Shown: piece by piece, positions 1 through 5,880 of the stretch | Layout: each line of letters starts with the position of its first letter | Position numbering within the stretch: the stretch's first letter is position 1 | Source of the DNA: Clostridia bacterium | GTDB taxonomy: Bacteria; Bacillota; Clostridia; Oscillospirales; Butyricicoccaceae | Reading direction: 5' to 3' | Assembly: GCA_017560175.1 (NCBI GenBank) | Contig: JAFYOK010000148.1 | Coordinates: forward strand, 1-8,588 | Length of the DNA: 8,588 nucleotides | The notes under the pieces: model-generated | Databases searched by the model: none | Seen by the model: only the letters and a program-made list of their open reading frames with translations | What the model was told of the DNA's origin: nothing | Program-made: the position numbers and the translations under genes

Positions 1-842
1 GCACTCTCGCCCTTGGCGGTGATGGTGGTGCCATCGGAAGCCAACGCAATGGTGCCTTCCAGATCGGTACGGCGGACTTCGCAGGTCAGCTTCTTGAGGG
101 TGACCGAATGAGGATGGCCGTAGCTGTTGCCCTCGCCGACGGAAATGACAGCGACCTCGGGCATAACGGCATCCAGGAAGTCCTGGCAGGAAGAGGTTTC
201 GCTGCCGTGATGGCCGACCTTGAGGATGTTGCTGCGAACTTCCAGGCCGGAGGCCAGGATCTGCTGTTCGACGGGAACTTCGGCATCACCGGTGAAGAGC
301 GCCGAAACATCGCCGTAGCTGATGCGAAGGACGATGGATGCATCATTGGGGTCATCATAGCCTTGGCCGCCCGAAAGAATCTGGCACCGGGCATCGCCCA
401 GGGAGAAGGTATCTCCGGCTTCGGGAACAGTGACCAGAGATTTGGAGTTGGCCAGATTGTTCAGCAGCTTTTCATAGGTAGCCGATGTGTGGACATAGGG
501 AGAGATATAGGTCTGGGTAATGTCGATATTTTCGACAATATAGGGCAGGCCGCCGATATGGTCGGAATGGGGGTGGGTGGCCACCAGCACATCGAGTTTT
601 TCCACACCCTGTGCATGGAGATAATCGAGGATCTCGGGGCCTGCACCGATCTCGCCGCCGTCGATCAGCATGGTCTTGCCATCGGCAATGATGAGGGCAC
701 AGTCGGCCTGGCCAACATCGAGGAAATGGATCTCAAAAGGCTGATCGCCGCCACCGGAAAGGTAGGTGACCAGGGCGCAAAGCAGGGCAATGGCCAGACC
801 CAGCAGGCGCTTGCCGGTTGTCAGATTTTGTTTCTTGCTCAT
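1..842 (-). CDS. Membrane-anchored ComEC/Rec2-like MBL-fold hydrolase, 3' end cut by window edge
   Basis: The frame is open from ATG 842 to the left edge, giving 280 residues with no stop. Residues about 11-29 form one hydrophobic segment after a Lys-rich start, so a signal anchor or uncleaved signal is likely and the enzyme domain should face outward. There is no lipobox. The metallo-beta-lactamase fold follows: HFLDVGQAD (39-47), LIDGG (59-63), metal-binding THPHSDH (89-95), FTGD (183-186), GHHGS (210-214) and YGHPHS (241-246). This set is typical of the C-terminal domain of the competence protein ComEC and of stand-alone relatives, for which nuclease or phosphodiesterase activity is known or suspected. 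The competence channel domain is absent here. It lies 12 nt after the aroC stop with no clear Shine-Dalgarno, and an in-frame TAA at 846-848 rules out an earlier start. Substrate unknown; the fold call is firm. Confidence 0.9.
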   Translation of the reverse strand, partial: MSKKQNLTTGKRLLGLAIALLCALVTYLSGGGDQPFEIHFLDVGQADCALIIADGKTMLIDGGEIGAGPEILDYLHAQGVEKLDVLVATHPHSDHIGGLPYIVENIDITQTYISPYVHTSATYEKLLNNLANSKSLVTVPEAGDTFSLGDARCQILSGGQGYDDPNDASIVLRISYGDVSALFTGDAEVPVEQQILASGLEVRSNILKVGHHGSETSSCQDFLDAVMPEVAVISVGEGNSYGHPHSVTLKKLTCEVRRTDLEGTIALASDGTTITAKGES

Positions 843-854
843 GGTTTATTCAAA

Positions 855-1952
855 TCAGTTCCAGAGGTCTTTTCTGCGCTCCATCAGCAGGTCGAAGATA
901 CCGATGGCGGCGACACTGTCCACGACAACGCGGGCACGGTGGAAGATGGCAGGGTCGATATGTGCGGTCAGCACCAGCTCCTTCTCTTCCATAGTGACGG
1001 GGTCGACGGTCTGCTGCTTCTTGGAAATGGTGGGTGTGGGACGGAAGACGGTGCGGAAGATGACGGGCATACCGTTGGTGATGCCGCCGTTGATGCCGCC
1101 GCTCATGTTGCTCTTGGTGCGGATGGTGCCGTCTTCATTGACCCACTGGTCGTTGGCTTCCGAGCCGCCCAGGTAGGCCAGGCCGAAGCCCATGCCGAAC
1201 TCTACGCCCTTGACACCGGGGACCGAGAAGAGCAGGTGGGCCAGCATGCTTTCGAGGGAATCGAAGAAGGGTGCGCCGATACCGGCAGGGATACCGACAG
1301 CTGCGGTTTCCAGTGTGCCGCCGACAGAATCGCCGTCCTCCAGCGCAGCATCGATGATCTCGCGCATCTCTTCGGCTTTTTCGGCATCGATGACACCAAA
1401 GGCCAGACCCTGCAGCTTTTCGATCTGGCTGCGCAGTTCGGCTTCGTCGCACTCGGGGAAGTCTTCGTCACGGACATCGCCGCACTGGGCGATATGACTG
1501 CCGATGACGATGCCCTGCTGCTCCAACGCTTCCTGCAGGATGGCACCCAGCGCAACCAGGGCAGCCGTGACACGGCCCGAGAAGTGACCGCCGCTGCGGA
1601 TATCATGGTGGCCGCCCAGCTTGGTCCATGCGGTATAGTCGGCATGGGAGGGACGAAAGACAGGATCGCCCTGGGCCTCGCTCAGGCTGCCGTTCTTATT
1701 TTCCAGAACAACGGTCAGAGGTGCGCCGTTGGTCATGCCGGCGGTAACGCCCGACAGCAGGATGGGGGTATCTTCCTTGCGGCTTTCTTCGCTCCAGTCG
1801 CCATAGGCGCGGCGCTTAATCAGTGCCTTTTCCATAACCGAGGGATCGACGGGCAGACCGGCAGGCAGACCGTCGCAGGTGATGCCGATAACGGGGCCCT
1901 GGGCCTCGCCGAAAACTGTGATCCGCAGATTGCGGCCGAATGTACTTGTCAT
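855..1952 (-). CDS. aroC: Chorismate synthase (AroC family) with divergent active-site signatures
   Basis: 365 residues, close to the usual length (E. coli about 361). The family makes chorismate from 5-enolpyruvylshikimate-3-phosphate, using reduced FMN, as the last step of the shikimate pathway in the cytoplasm. Family landmarks: start MTSTFGRNLRITVFGE, RPSHADYT (100-107, keeping one of the two catalytic histidines), GGHFSGR (121-127), and a C-terminal region with SGGINGGITNGMPV. Start ATG is preceded by AGGAGAA at 1960-1966, 7 nt away. Oddities: the normally near-invariant GESHG box reads GEAQG (residues 15-19), so both Ser and His are replaced; the TTGTP-type box reads TNGAP (74-78); the GRHDPC-type box reads AHIDPA (330-335), keeping Asp333. 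It may therefore be a weak or specialised enzyme or a paralogue. First gene of a leftward operon with the MBL-fold protein. Family membership is firm; normal activity is not. Confidence 0.92.
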   Translation of the reverse strand: MTSTFGRNLRITVFGEAQGPVIGITCDGLPAGLPVDPSVMEKALIKRRAYGDWSEESRKEDTPILLSGVTAGMTNGAPLTVVLENKNGSLSEAQGDPVFRPSHADYTAWTKLGGHHDIRSGGHFSGRVTAALVALGAILQEALEQQGIVIGSHIAQCGDVRDEDFPECDEAELRSQIEKLQGLAFGVIDAEKAEEMREIIDAALEDGDSVGGTLETAAVGIPAGIGAPFFDSLESMLAHLLFSVPGVKGVEFGMGFGLAYLGGSEANDQWVNEDGTIRTKSNMSGGINGGITNGMPVIFRTVFRPTPTISKKQQTVDPVTMEEKELVLTAHIDPAIFHRARVVVDSVAAIGIFDLLMERRKDLWN

Positions 1953-1959
1953 ATATCTG

Positions 1960-1966
1960 TTCTCCT
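1960..1966 (-). promoter_or_regulatory. Ribosome binding site of aroC
   Basis: AGGAGAA on the minus strand, 7 nt before ATG 1952. It fixes the aroC start. The AT-rich leader just upstream contains the 10-bp palindrome TATAATTATA (1967-1976), of no clear meaning. Confidence 0.8.
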
Positions 1967-2003
1967 ATAATTATAATGATGGGAAATTTGCGTATATATA
2001 AAT

Positions 2004-2032
2004 ATTGTACCGTCAAACAGCCAAAAAGACAA
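2004..2032 (-). promoter_or_regulatory. Sigma-A-type promoter for the aroC operon
   Basis: Read on the minus strand: TTGTCT (2027-2032), 17-nt spacer, TACAAT (2004-2009). The expected start is near 1997, giving an untranslated leader of about 45 nt that carries the aroC ribosome site. It diverges from the degV promoter region. Confidence 0.7.
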
Positions 2033-2076
2033 GTGCAACCCAATCAAACCGACAGAAACCCCTATCCCCGGGATCC

Positions 2077-2082
2077 TATAAT
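2077..2082 (+). promoter_or_regulatory. Probable -10 box for the degV-family gene
   Basis: A perfect TATAAT lies 40 nt before the gene start. No good -35 hexamer is found 16-18 nt upstream (the 17-nt position reads AGAAAC), so the promoter may be weak or depend on an activator. This is the only good candidate in the divergent spacer on this strand. Confidence 0.45.
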
Positions 2083-2121
2083 AGAAGCCAAATCTATAAG
2101 CATGACAGAAAGGCAAAGATT

Positions 2122-3003
2122 ATGGCACTGAAAATCATCACCGACTCTGCTTCCGATCTGCCCCAATGGGTCATCGATCGATATCATGTGCAGGTCGTCC
2201 CCACCCCTGTGGTCATCAACGGCATCGATCATTTCGACCGCAGGGATATCTTTCCCGATACATTTTATGATCTGCTGCGCGGCGGTGCCGATGTGAAGAC
2301 CTACCACATCAATGCCGCTATGTTTTATGCTGCCTTTGAACCTTATGCACAGGCTGGGGATGAACTTCTGTATATTTGTTTTTCCACCGGTATTGCCGGG
2401 ACGTATGGTGCAGCCAATCTGGCCGGAGGAGACCTGCTGGAAAAGTATCCCGATTTTGAGCTGACCATCATCGACTCGAAATGCGCCTCCATGGGCTATG
2501 GGCTGACGGTGTATAAACTGCTGAAGATGCAGGAACATGGCGCACCCAAGGACCTGCTGATTGAAGCGGCACAGTTTTTCTGCGCCCATACCGAACATTC
2601 GGTGACGGTGGAAACATTGGAATACCTGCTCAAAGGGGGCCGCATCGGCAGAACATCGGCCACCGTCGGCAGTTTACTGGGCATCAAGCCCATCCTTACG
2701 GTGGATGACAGAGGTGTATTGGTTTCAGCGGAGAAAGTGCGAGGCCGCAAGGCGGCCTTGGAGCGGATCTTTGCCCGGACAGGGGAAGCTGGTCGCGACC
2801 TTGAGCGACAGACGGTGGCGGTTGTCCATGGGAATTGCCCCGAGGTCGCCCGTGAACTGGCCGACCGTCTGCTGAAGGAATACCGCTGCAAGGAAGTTAT
2901 CATCAGCGAGGTCGGCTGCGCCATCGGCGCACACACAGGGCCGGGTATCGTTGGCATCATCTGCAATACCGAAGTCGATCCACAGTTTGAAGTATGGCTC
3001 TGA
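2122..3003 (+). CDS. DegV/FakB-family fatty-acid-binding protein
   Basis: 293 residues, typical for the family. DegV proteins are soluble two-domain proteins that hold one fatty acid; the FakB members present it to the kinase FakA, which makes acyl-phosphate for phospholipid synthesis. Motifs: IITDSASDLP (5-14), FSTGIAGTYGAA (87-98; usual form SSGLSGTYQSA), the hallmark KGGRIGRTSATVGSLLGIKPIL region (171-192), VHGNCPEVA (235-243) and GAHTGPGIVGI (269-279) with the conserved His271. The usual TSQP loop reads TYHIN (60-64), a departure at the ligand site. Start ATG 2122 is chosen because AGAAAGG (2107-2113) lies 8 nt upstream and the protein then begins in the usual way; the frame is open back to 2005 but that part shows no similarity. 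It is a single-gene unit with its own terminator. No fakA is visible nearby. The ligand is inferred. Confidence 0.93.
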   Translation: MALKIITDSASDLPQWVIDRYHVQVVPTPVVINGIDHFDRRDIFPDTFYDLLRGGADVKTYHINAAMFYAAFEPYAQAGDELLYICFSTGIAGTYGAANLAGGDLLEKYPDFELTIIDSKCASMGYGLTVYKLLKMQEHGAPKDLLIEAAQFFCAHTEHSVTVETLEYLLKGGRIGRTSATVGSLLGIKPILTVDDRGVLVSAEKVRGRKAALERIFARTGEAGRDLERQTVAVVHGNCPEVARELADRLLKEYRCKEVIISEVGCAIGAHTGPGIVGIICNTEVDPQFEVWL

Positions 3004-3014
3004 CTTTATAGATG

Positions 3015-3050
3015 AATCCCCCATTTCCTTTGGGAAACGGGGGATTTGTT
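3015..3050 (+). terminator. Rho-independent terminator of the degV-family gene
   Basis: AATCCCCC (3015-3022) pairs with GGGGGATT (3039-3046), and TTTCC (3024-3028) with GGAAA (3033-3037), leaving one A-C mismatch and a 4-nt TTTG loop. The tail TTGTTGCAT is only moderately T-rich. It begins 11 nt after the stop. Confidence 0.85.
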
Positions 3051-3085
3051 GCATATTACACAGATAAGATTGGCCGTTCTGTTGA

Positions 3086-3114
3086 TGGACAGCCATTGCT
3101 TTGGGTGATATAAT
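3086..3114 (+). promoter_or_regulatory. Strong promoter of the MFS transporter gene
   Basis: TGGACA (3086-3091), 17-nt spacer, TATAAT (3109-3114), with an extended -10 TG at 3106-3107. The -10 lies inside the perfect palindrome GATATAATATC (3107-3117). The expected start is near 3121. Confidence 0.75.
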
Positions 3115-3124
3115 ATCGAAGATT

Positions 3125-3138
3125 GTATATTTATATAC
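3125..3138 (+). promoter_or_regulatory. Candidate operator palindrome GTATAT-TT-ATATAC
   Basis: A perfect 6-bp inverted repeat with a 2-nt centre sits between the expected transcription start and the ribosome site of the MFS gene. That position would suit a repressor. The sequence is purely A/T-rich apart from the ends, so chance is possible. No regulator gene is adjacent. Confidence 0.3.
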
Positions 3139-3154
3139 CCTAAGGAGAAAAACT

Positions 3155-4408
3155 ATGACAAACGAGAAAAAACTCCGATGGCATCCGGCTTTTAATACCG
3201 TTCTTGCCTACATCGGCGTACAGATCGGTCTGATGACCATGCTGGCCTATTCGGCAAGCCTTTTTATGAACGTCATCGCCGAAGACCTCAACACAGCGGT
3301 CGGCACCACACAGCTGCGTTTTATCCCCAGCTCGCTGGCCACCATCTTCCTGCTGCCTTTCTGCAACCGTATTTATCAGAAGCTGGGCTTCAAGCAGGGT
3401 CTCTCTCTGGGCGTTATTCTGTATGCCCTGGGTTATGCCCTCATGAGCTTTGCGCCCAACGTCATCGTCTATATCATCTGTGGTATTCCCATCGGTCTGG
3501 GTACTGCGCTGGCCCTCTTCTTCGGTGGCCCCCTCATGCTCAACGCATGGTTTGATAAGGGCACAGCCATTGCCATTGCCATCCCCAGCGCCGTTTCTTC
3601 CTTCACAGCTTCGCTGGTCACGCCTCTCATTCAGAAGATGATCGTAAACTGGGGTTGGCGTACAGCCCTCTGCACCGTTTCCATGATCGGTATGGTCATC
3701 GGTGTCCTGTTCGTCATGCTCTTTGCTTCGGCAGCACCCGAGACCCGCGGCCTCAAGCCCTACGGCTGGACCGCCGACAATGGCGGACAGGGCGGTGCAC
3801 GTGTCCTGCGCGGTGTTCGCAAGGATGTTGTCCGCAAGTCCTCTGTTTTCTACATGCTCTTTGCCGTTATCATGATCCATGCCTTCCCCGGCACCATTAT
3901 GCGTTATATCCATCCTCTGGCGCTGAGCGGCGGCTTCTCGGTCGAGCAGGCCACCTTTGCTGTTTCCCTCTTCTCGCTGGCAACCACCATCACCATGCTG
4001 GTCGGCTCGGTTATCGGCAACAAGCTGGGCCTCAAGCGCTACACCCTGCTCTTCGTTCTGGTCAATATTGGTGCATACCTGTTGGCAGCTTACAACGGCG
4101 GTAATTATACCCTTTTCCTCATCGGTATTGCAGGTATGGCCATCTACGGCCTGGGTCAGATGCAGCAGATGGGTGCCAAGCAGATCTTCGGTACCCTTGA
4201 ACTGGCCGAGATCCTGCCTCTGGTCAACATCGGCTACAATGTCACCAATATGATCGCCAGCTCGGCCATCGGCTATGTCTACGACTTCACAGGCAGCTAC
4301 AAGGCCATCCTGGTCGCGATTGCTGCCATGTACGCCATCAGCTTCGTTCTTGTCTACATCATCTATAAGAAGAAGGACGAGCTGCCCTGGGAAGAAAAGG
4401 TCGCATAA
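3155..4408 (+). CDS. MFS transporter, monocarboxylate/oxalate-formate-like
   Basis: 417 residues with about twelve hydrophobic segments and a central hydrophilic loop near 192-228, the standard major facilitator layout; inner-membrane permease. Features: a motif-A-like stretch NRIYQKLGFKQG (71-82) between helices 2 and 3, AWFDKGTAIAIA (131-142), NWGWRTA (165-171) before helix 6, and a PETRGLKPYG stretch (195-204) starting the central loop. The WFDKG/GWR/GLKPYG combination resembles carboxylate carriers of the oxalate-formate antiporter and monocarboxylate groups, but the substrate cannot be read from sequence. Start ATG 3155 has AAGGAG (3142-3147) 7 nt upstream; an in-frame TTG at 3101 lies within the promoter and is rejected. 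The C-terminus is short and Lys-rich (IIYKKKDELPWEEKVA), expected to be cytoplasmic. Single-gene unit with own promoter and terminator; high expression is plausible given the near-consensus promoter. Confidence 0.92.
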   Translation: MTNEKKLRWHPAFNTVLAYIGVQIGLMTMLAYSASLFMNVIAEDLNTAVGTTQLRFIPSSLATIFLLPFCNRIYQKLGFKQGLSLGVILYALGYALMSFAPNVIVYIICGIPIGLGTALALFFGGPLMLNAWFDKGTAIAIAIPSAVSSFTASLVTPLIQKMIVNWGWRTALCTVSMIGMVIGVLFVMLFASAAPETRGLKPYGWTADNGGQGGARVLRGVRKDVVRKSSVFYMLFAVIMIHAFPGTIMRYIHPLALSGGFSVEQATFAVSLFSLATTITMLVGSVIGNKLGLKRYTLLFVLVNIGAYLLAAYNGGNYTLFLIGIAGMAIYGLGQMQQMGAKQIFGTLELAEILPLVNIGYNVTNMIASSAIGYVYDFTGSYKAILVAIAAMYAISFVLVYIIYKKKDELPWEEKVA

Positions 4409-4427
4409 AACAAGTTCCGATCTATTT

Positions 4428-4458
4428 AAAACCGCCTCCCATCCGGAAGGCGGTTTTT
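4428..4458 (+). terminator. Rho-independent terminator of the MFS gene
   Basis: AAAACCGCCT (4428-4437) pairs over 10 bp with AGGCGGTTTT (4448-4457) around a 10-nt loop, running straight into T residues. It begins 19 nt after the stop. Confidence 0.9.
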
Positions 4459-4475
4459 ATCTTTAGAGGAAAAAC

Positions 4476-4503
4476 TTGACGAAATGACAGATTTTGATAA
4501 AAT
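4476..4503 (+). promoter_or_regulatory. Promoter of the cysteine-rich membrane protein gene
   Basis: TTGACG (4476-4481), 16-nt spacer, TAAAAT (4498-4503), with extended -10 TG at 4495-4496. The expected start is near 4510, giving a leader of about 30 nt. The short inverted repeat TTGT-ATA-ACAA (4507-4517) covers the start site. Confidence 0.7.
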
Positions 4504-4539
4504 GTTTTGTATAACAAATTATTAAAACGGTGAACTATC

Positions 4540-5262
4540 ATGTCTGAAACAAGAAAACGCTATATCGGTCGCCTGATCTTCCGCATCCTTATCCTGGGGG
4601 TGTGTGTCTGGACGGCCATCGCCCATCCTGAAGCCTACAACATTCTGGAGGGCTACAACTTCTGGAAGGGATTCTCGCCTTTCCACATCCTGTGGATCCT
4701 CTGGATGCTGGATATGCTCCAGCAGATCATCCCTGCCAAGAACAAGGTCGCCCTGGGCTCCCAGAAACTGTGGGAAAATCGCTTCCGTCCCATCCGCGAC
4801 CGTATCAACTGGGAAGGCCTGCGCAAGTATATTATCAGCACCACAAAAGCAGCCTATAAGGTAGCCATCGTATGGATCCTGTTCATTGCGGCCATCGGTA
4901 TTGGCTATTACTGCGGCCTTTATAACAAGACCGTTCTCTTCCTGCTTACTGCATTCTTCTATGTCTGCGACCTGATCTGCGTACTGGTATGGTGCCCCTT
5001 CCGTCTGATGATGGGCAATCGCTGCTGCACCACCTGCCGCATTTTCAACTGGGATCACCTGATGATGTTCTCCCCCATGCTCTTTGTGGGCGGTTTCTAC
5101 GGCGTCTCTCTGCTGGTCATGTCCATTGTGGCATGGCTGATCTGGGAGCTTTGCATCATGCTCTATCCCGAACGCTTCTGGGAAGTCACCAATGTGGCTC
5201 TCCGCTGCACCGAATGTACCGATAAACTCTGCACCCAGTACTGCCCCAAAAAGAAGAAATAA
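4540..5262 (+). CDS. Uncharacterised five-helix membrane protein with two cysteine clusters
   Basis: 240 residues; I do not know its function, though I recall similar hypothetical proteins in Clostridia. Likely membrane segments: 8-28, 47-65, 106-126, 131-151 and 176-206. A basic loop lies at 66-105 (RFRPIRDRIN at 81-90). Cluster 1 follows helix 4: WCPFRLMMGNRCCTTCRIFNWD (151-172), with Cys152, Cys162, Cys163 and Cys166. Cluster 2 is the C-terminal tail: C223-x2-C226-x4-C231-x3-C235-P, then four Lys. Cluster 2 resembles a ferredoxin or zinc motif with a widened third gap. If helix topology is as drawn, the two clusters fall on the membrane surface, with the Lys-rich tail suggesting cytoplasm. 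Metal or iron-sulfur binding is inference. Start ATG 4540 has GGTGA (4529-4533) 6 nt upstream. Single-gene unit followed by another Cys-containing membrane protein. Confidence 0.85.
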   Translation: MSETRKRYIGRLIFRILILGVCVWTAIAHPEAYNILEGYNFWKGFSPFHILWILWMLDMLQQIIPAKNKVALGSQKLWENRFRPIRDRINWEGLRKYIISTTKAAYKVAIVWILFIAAIGIGYYCGLYNKTVLFLLTAFFYVCDLICVLVWCPFRLMMGNRCCTTCRIFNWDHLMMFSPMLFVGGFYGVSLLVMSIVAWLIWELCIMLYPERFWEVTNVALRCTECTDKLCTQYCPKKKK

Positions 5263-5292
5263 TCGGCCTTGGTAAATAATTTTCAAACATTA

Positions 5293-5324
5293 GGGCGCTG
5301 CAGTTGACCTTTGCAGCGCCCTTG
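5293..5324 (+). terminator. Rho-independent terminator with promoter elements inside
   Basis: GGGCGCTGCA (5293-5302) pairs perfectly over 10 bp with TGCAGCGCCC (5312-5321); the loop is 9 nt. The tail TTGCTTAC is a poor U-tract, so read-through is possible. The loop holds the -35 box of the next gene. Confidence 0.8.
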
Positions 5325-5332
5325 CTTACAAT
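5304..5332 (+). promoter_or_regulatory. Promoter of the zinc-ribbon membrane protein gene, nested in the upstream terminator
   Basis: TTGACC (5304-5309), 17-nt spacer, TACAAT (5327-5332). The -35 lies in the hairpin loop and the spacer includes the whole 3' arm of the stem. The expected start is near 5339. Confidence 0.65.
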
Positions 5333-5363
5333 AAGAGGCAGAAAATAAATCCCGGAGTTGTAT

Positions 5364-5780
5364 ATGAATCAAATGCTTGAAAAAATCAGACGCAAAACGG
5401 CTACTCTCATGCAGGGCCGTTATGGTATTGACCAGTTCTCAGCCTTTCTGATGAAGGCAGCGCTGGTATGCATGGCGCTTTCCTGGCTGGATGCCTTGTC
5501 ATTCCTCTATGCATGGGGAATCCTGTGGATCGGCTATGCTGTTTTCCGCATGATGTCCCGTAAGTTTGAAAAGCGCCGCGCCGAAAATACCGCCTTTCTG
5601 CAGATCAACTATAAGTTCCGGACCGCTCTTTCGGAATATAAGGTTCGCTGGAAGGAGCGCAAGAAGTATAAATACTTCAAGTGCAAGGGCTGCAAAAAGC
5701 TGCTGCGTGTTCCTCGCGGCCGCGGTAAGCTCAACGTCACCTGTCCCAAGTGCGGACACAGAATGGTACAGAAATCCTGA
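5364..5780 (+). CDS. Small membrane protein with C-terminal zinc ribbon
   Basis: 138 residues. Two hydrophobic segments at about 26-44 and 46-63 form a hairpin after a short basic start. A strongly basic linker follows (64-105, many Lys and Arg, e.g. RWKERKKYKYFKCK at 95-108), then a single zinc ribbon: C107-x2-C110, x16, C127-x2-C130, with VPRGRGK between the knuckles. This matches a group of clostridial Zn-ribbon membrane proteins of unknown role that I recognise by layout. The basic linker and ribbon should be cytoplasmic and could bind nucleic acid or protein; that is inference. Start ATG 5364 is 6 nt after GGAG (5354-5357); the in-frame TTG at 5358 is too close to that site. Single-gene unit with a promoter and a strong terminator of its own, next to the Cys-cluster membrane protein. 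Confidence 0.85.
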   Translation: MNQMLEKIRRKTATLMQGRYGIDQFSAFLMKAALVCMALSWLDALSFLYAWGILWIGYAVFRMMSRKFEKRRAENTAFLQINYKFRTALSEYKVRWKERKKYKYFKCKGCKKLLRVPRGRGKLNVTCPKCGHRMVQKS

Positions 5781-5785
5781 TTTTT

Positions 5786-5816
5786 ATGCCCTGCCGATGA
5801 TCGGCAGGGTATTTTT
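5786..5816 (+). terminator. Strong rho-independent terminator
   Basis: A 12-bp stem, ATGCCCTGCCGA (5786-5797) with TCGGCAGGGTAT (5801-5812) including one G-T pair, closes a 3-nt TGA loop and is followed by TTTT (5813-5816). It starts 5 nt after the stop. Confidence 0.92.
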
Positions 5817-5822
5817 CGCCTG

Positions 5823-5851
5823 TTTACTTTATTTAAATATTCTGTTATAGT
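5823..5851 (+). promoter_or_regulatory. Promoter of the zinc-ribbon/nitroreductase operon
   Basis: TTTACT (5823-5828), 17-nt spacer, TATAGT (5846-5851), with extended -10 TG at 5843-5844. The region is highly AT-rich, so an alternative -10 (TATTAT at 5851-5856) is also possible. Confidence 0.55.
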
Positions 5852-5880
5852 ATTATCATATAAAAATATGGGAGGACAAT

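Noticed and set aside
108..1970. A 620-residue open frame on the plus strand
   Set aside because: It lies antisense to both aroC and the MBL-fold gene, has no recognisable domain or ribosome site, and its composition is that of a complementary-strand shadow in GC-rich coding DNA.
2066..2076. CCCCGGGATCC, resembling adjacent SmaI and BamHI sites of a cloning vector
   Set aside because: It lacks one G of the usual vector order, no other vector sequence flanks it, and it sits in a plausible native promoter spacer. Chance is more likely.
2005..2121. An N-terminal extension of 39 residues on the DegV-family protein
   Set aside because: The extension spans the TATAAT box and the aroC promoter, has no family similarity, and ATG 2122 gives the standard DegV start.
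3101..3154. An upstream TTG extension of the MFS protein
   Set aside because: It would begin within the promoter, before the expected transcription start, while ATG 3155 has an ideal AAGGAG at 7 nt.
3140..3913. A 257-residue minus-strand frame opposite the MFS gene
   Set aside because: Antisense to a clear transporter, very rich in Gly, Asp and His as expected of a shadow, with no motif.
4522..5286. A 254-residue minus-strand frame opposite the cysteine-cluster membrane protein
   Set aside because: It covers almost exactly the plus-strand gene, which has a promoter, ribosome site, membrane segments and ordered cysteine motifs; the antisense product shows none.
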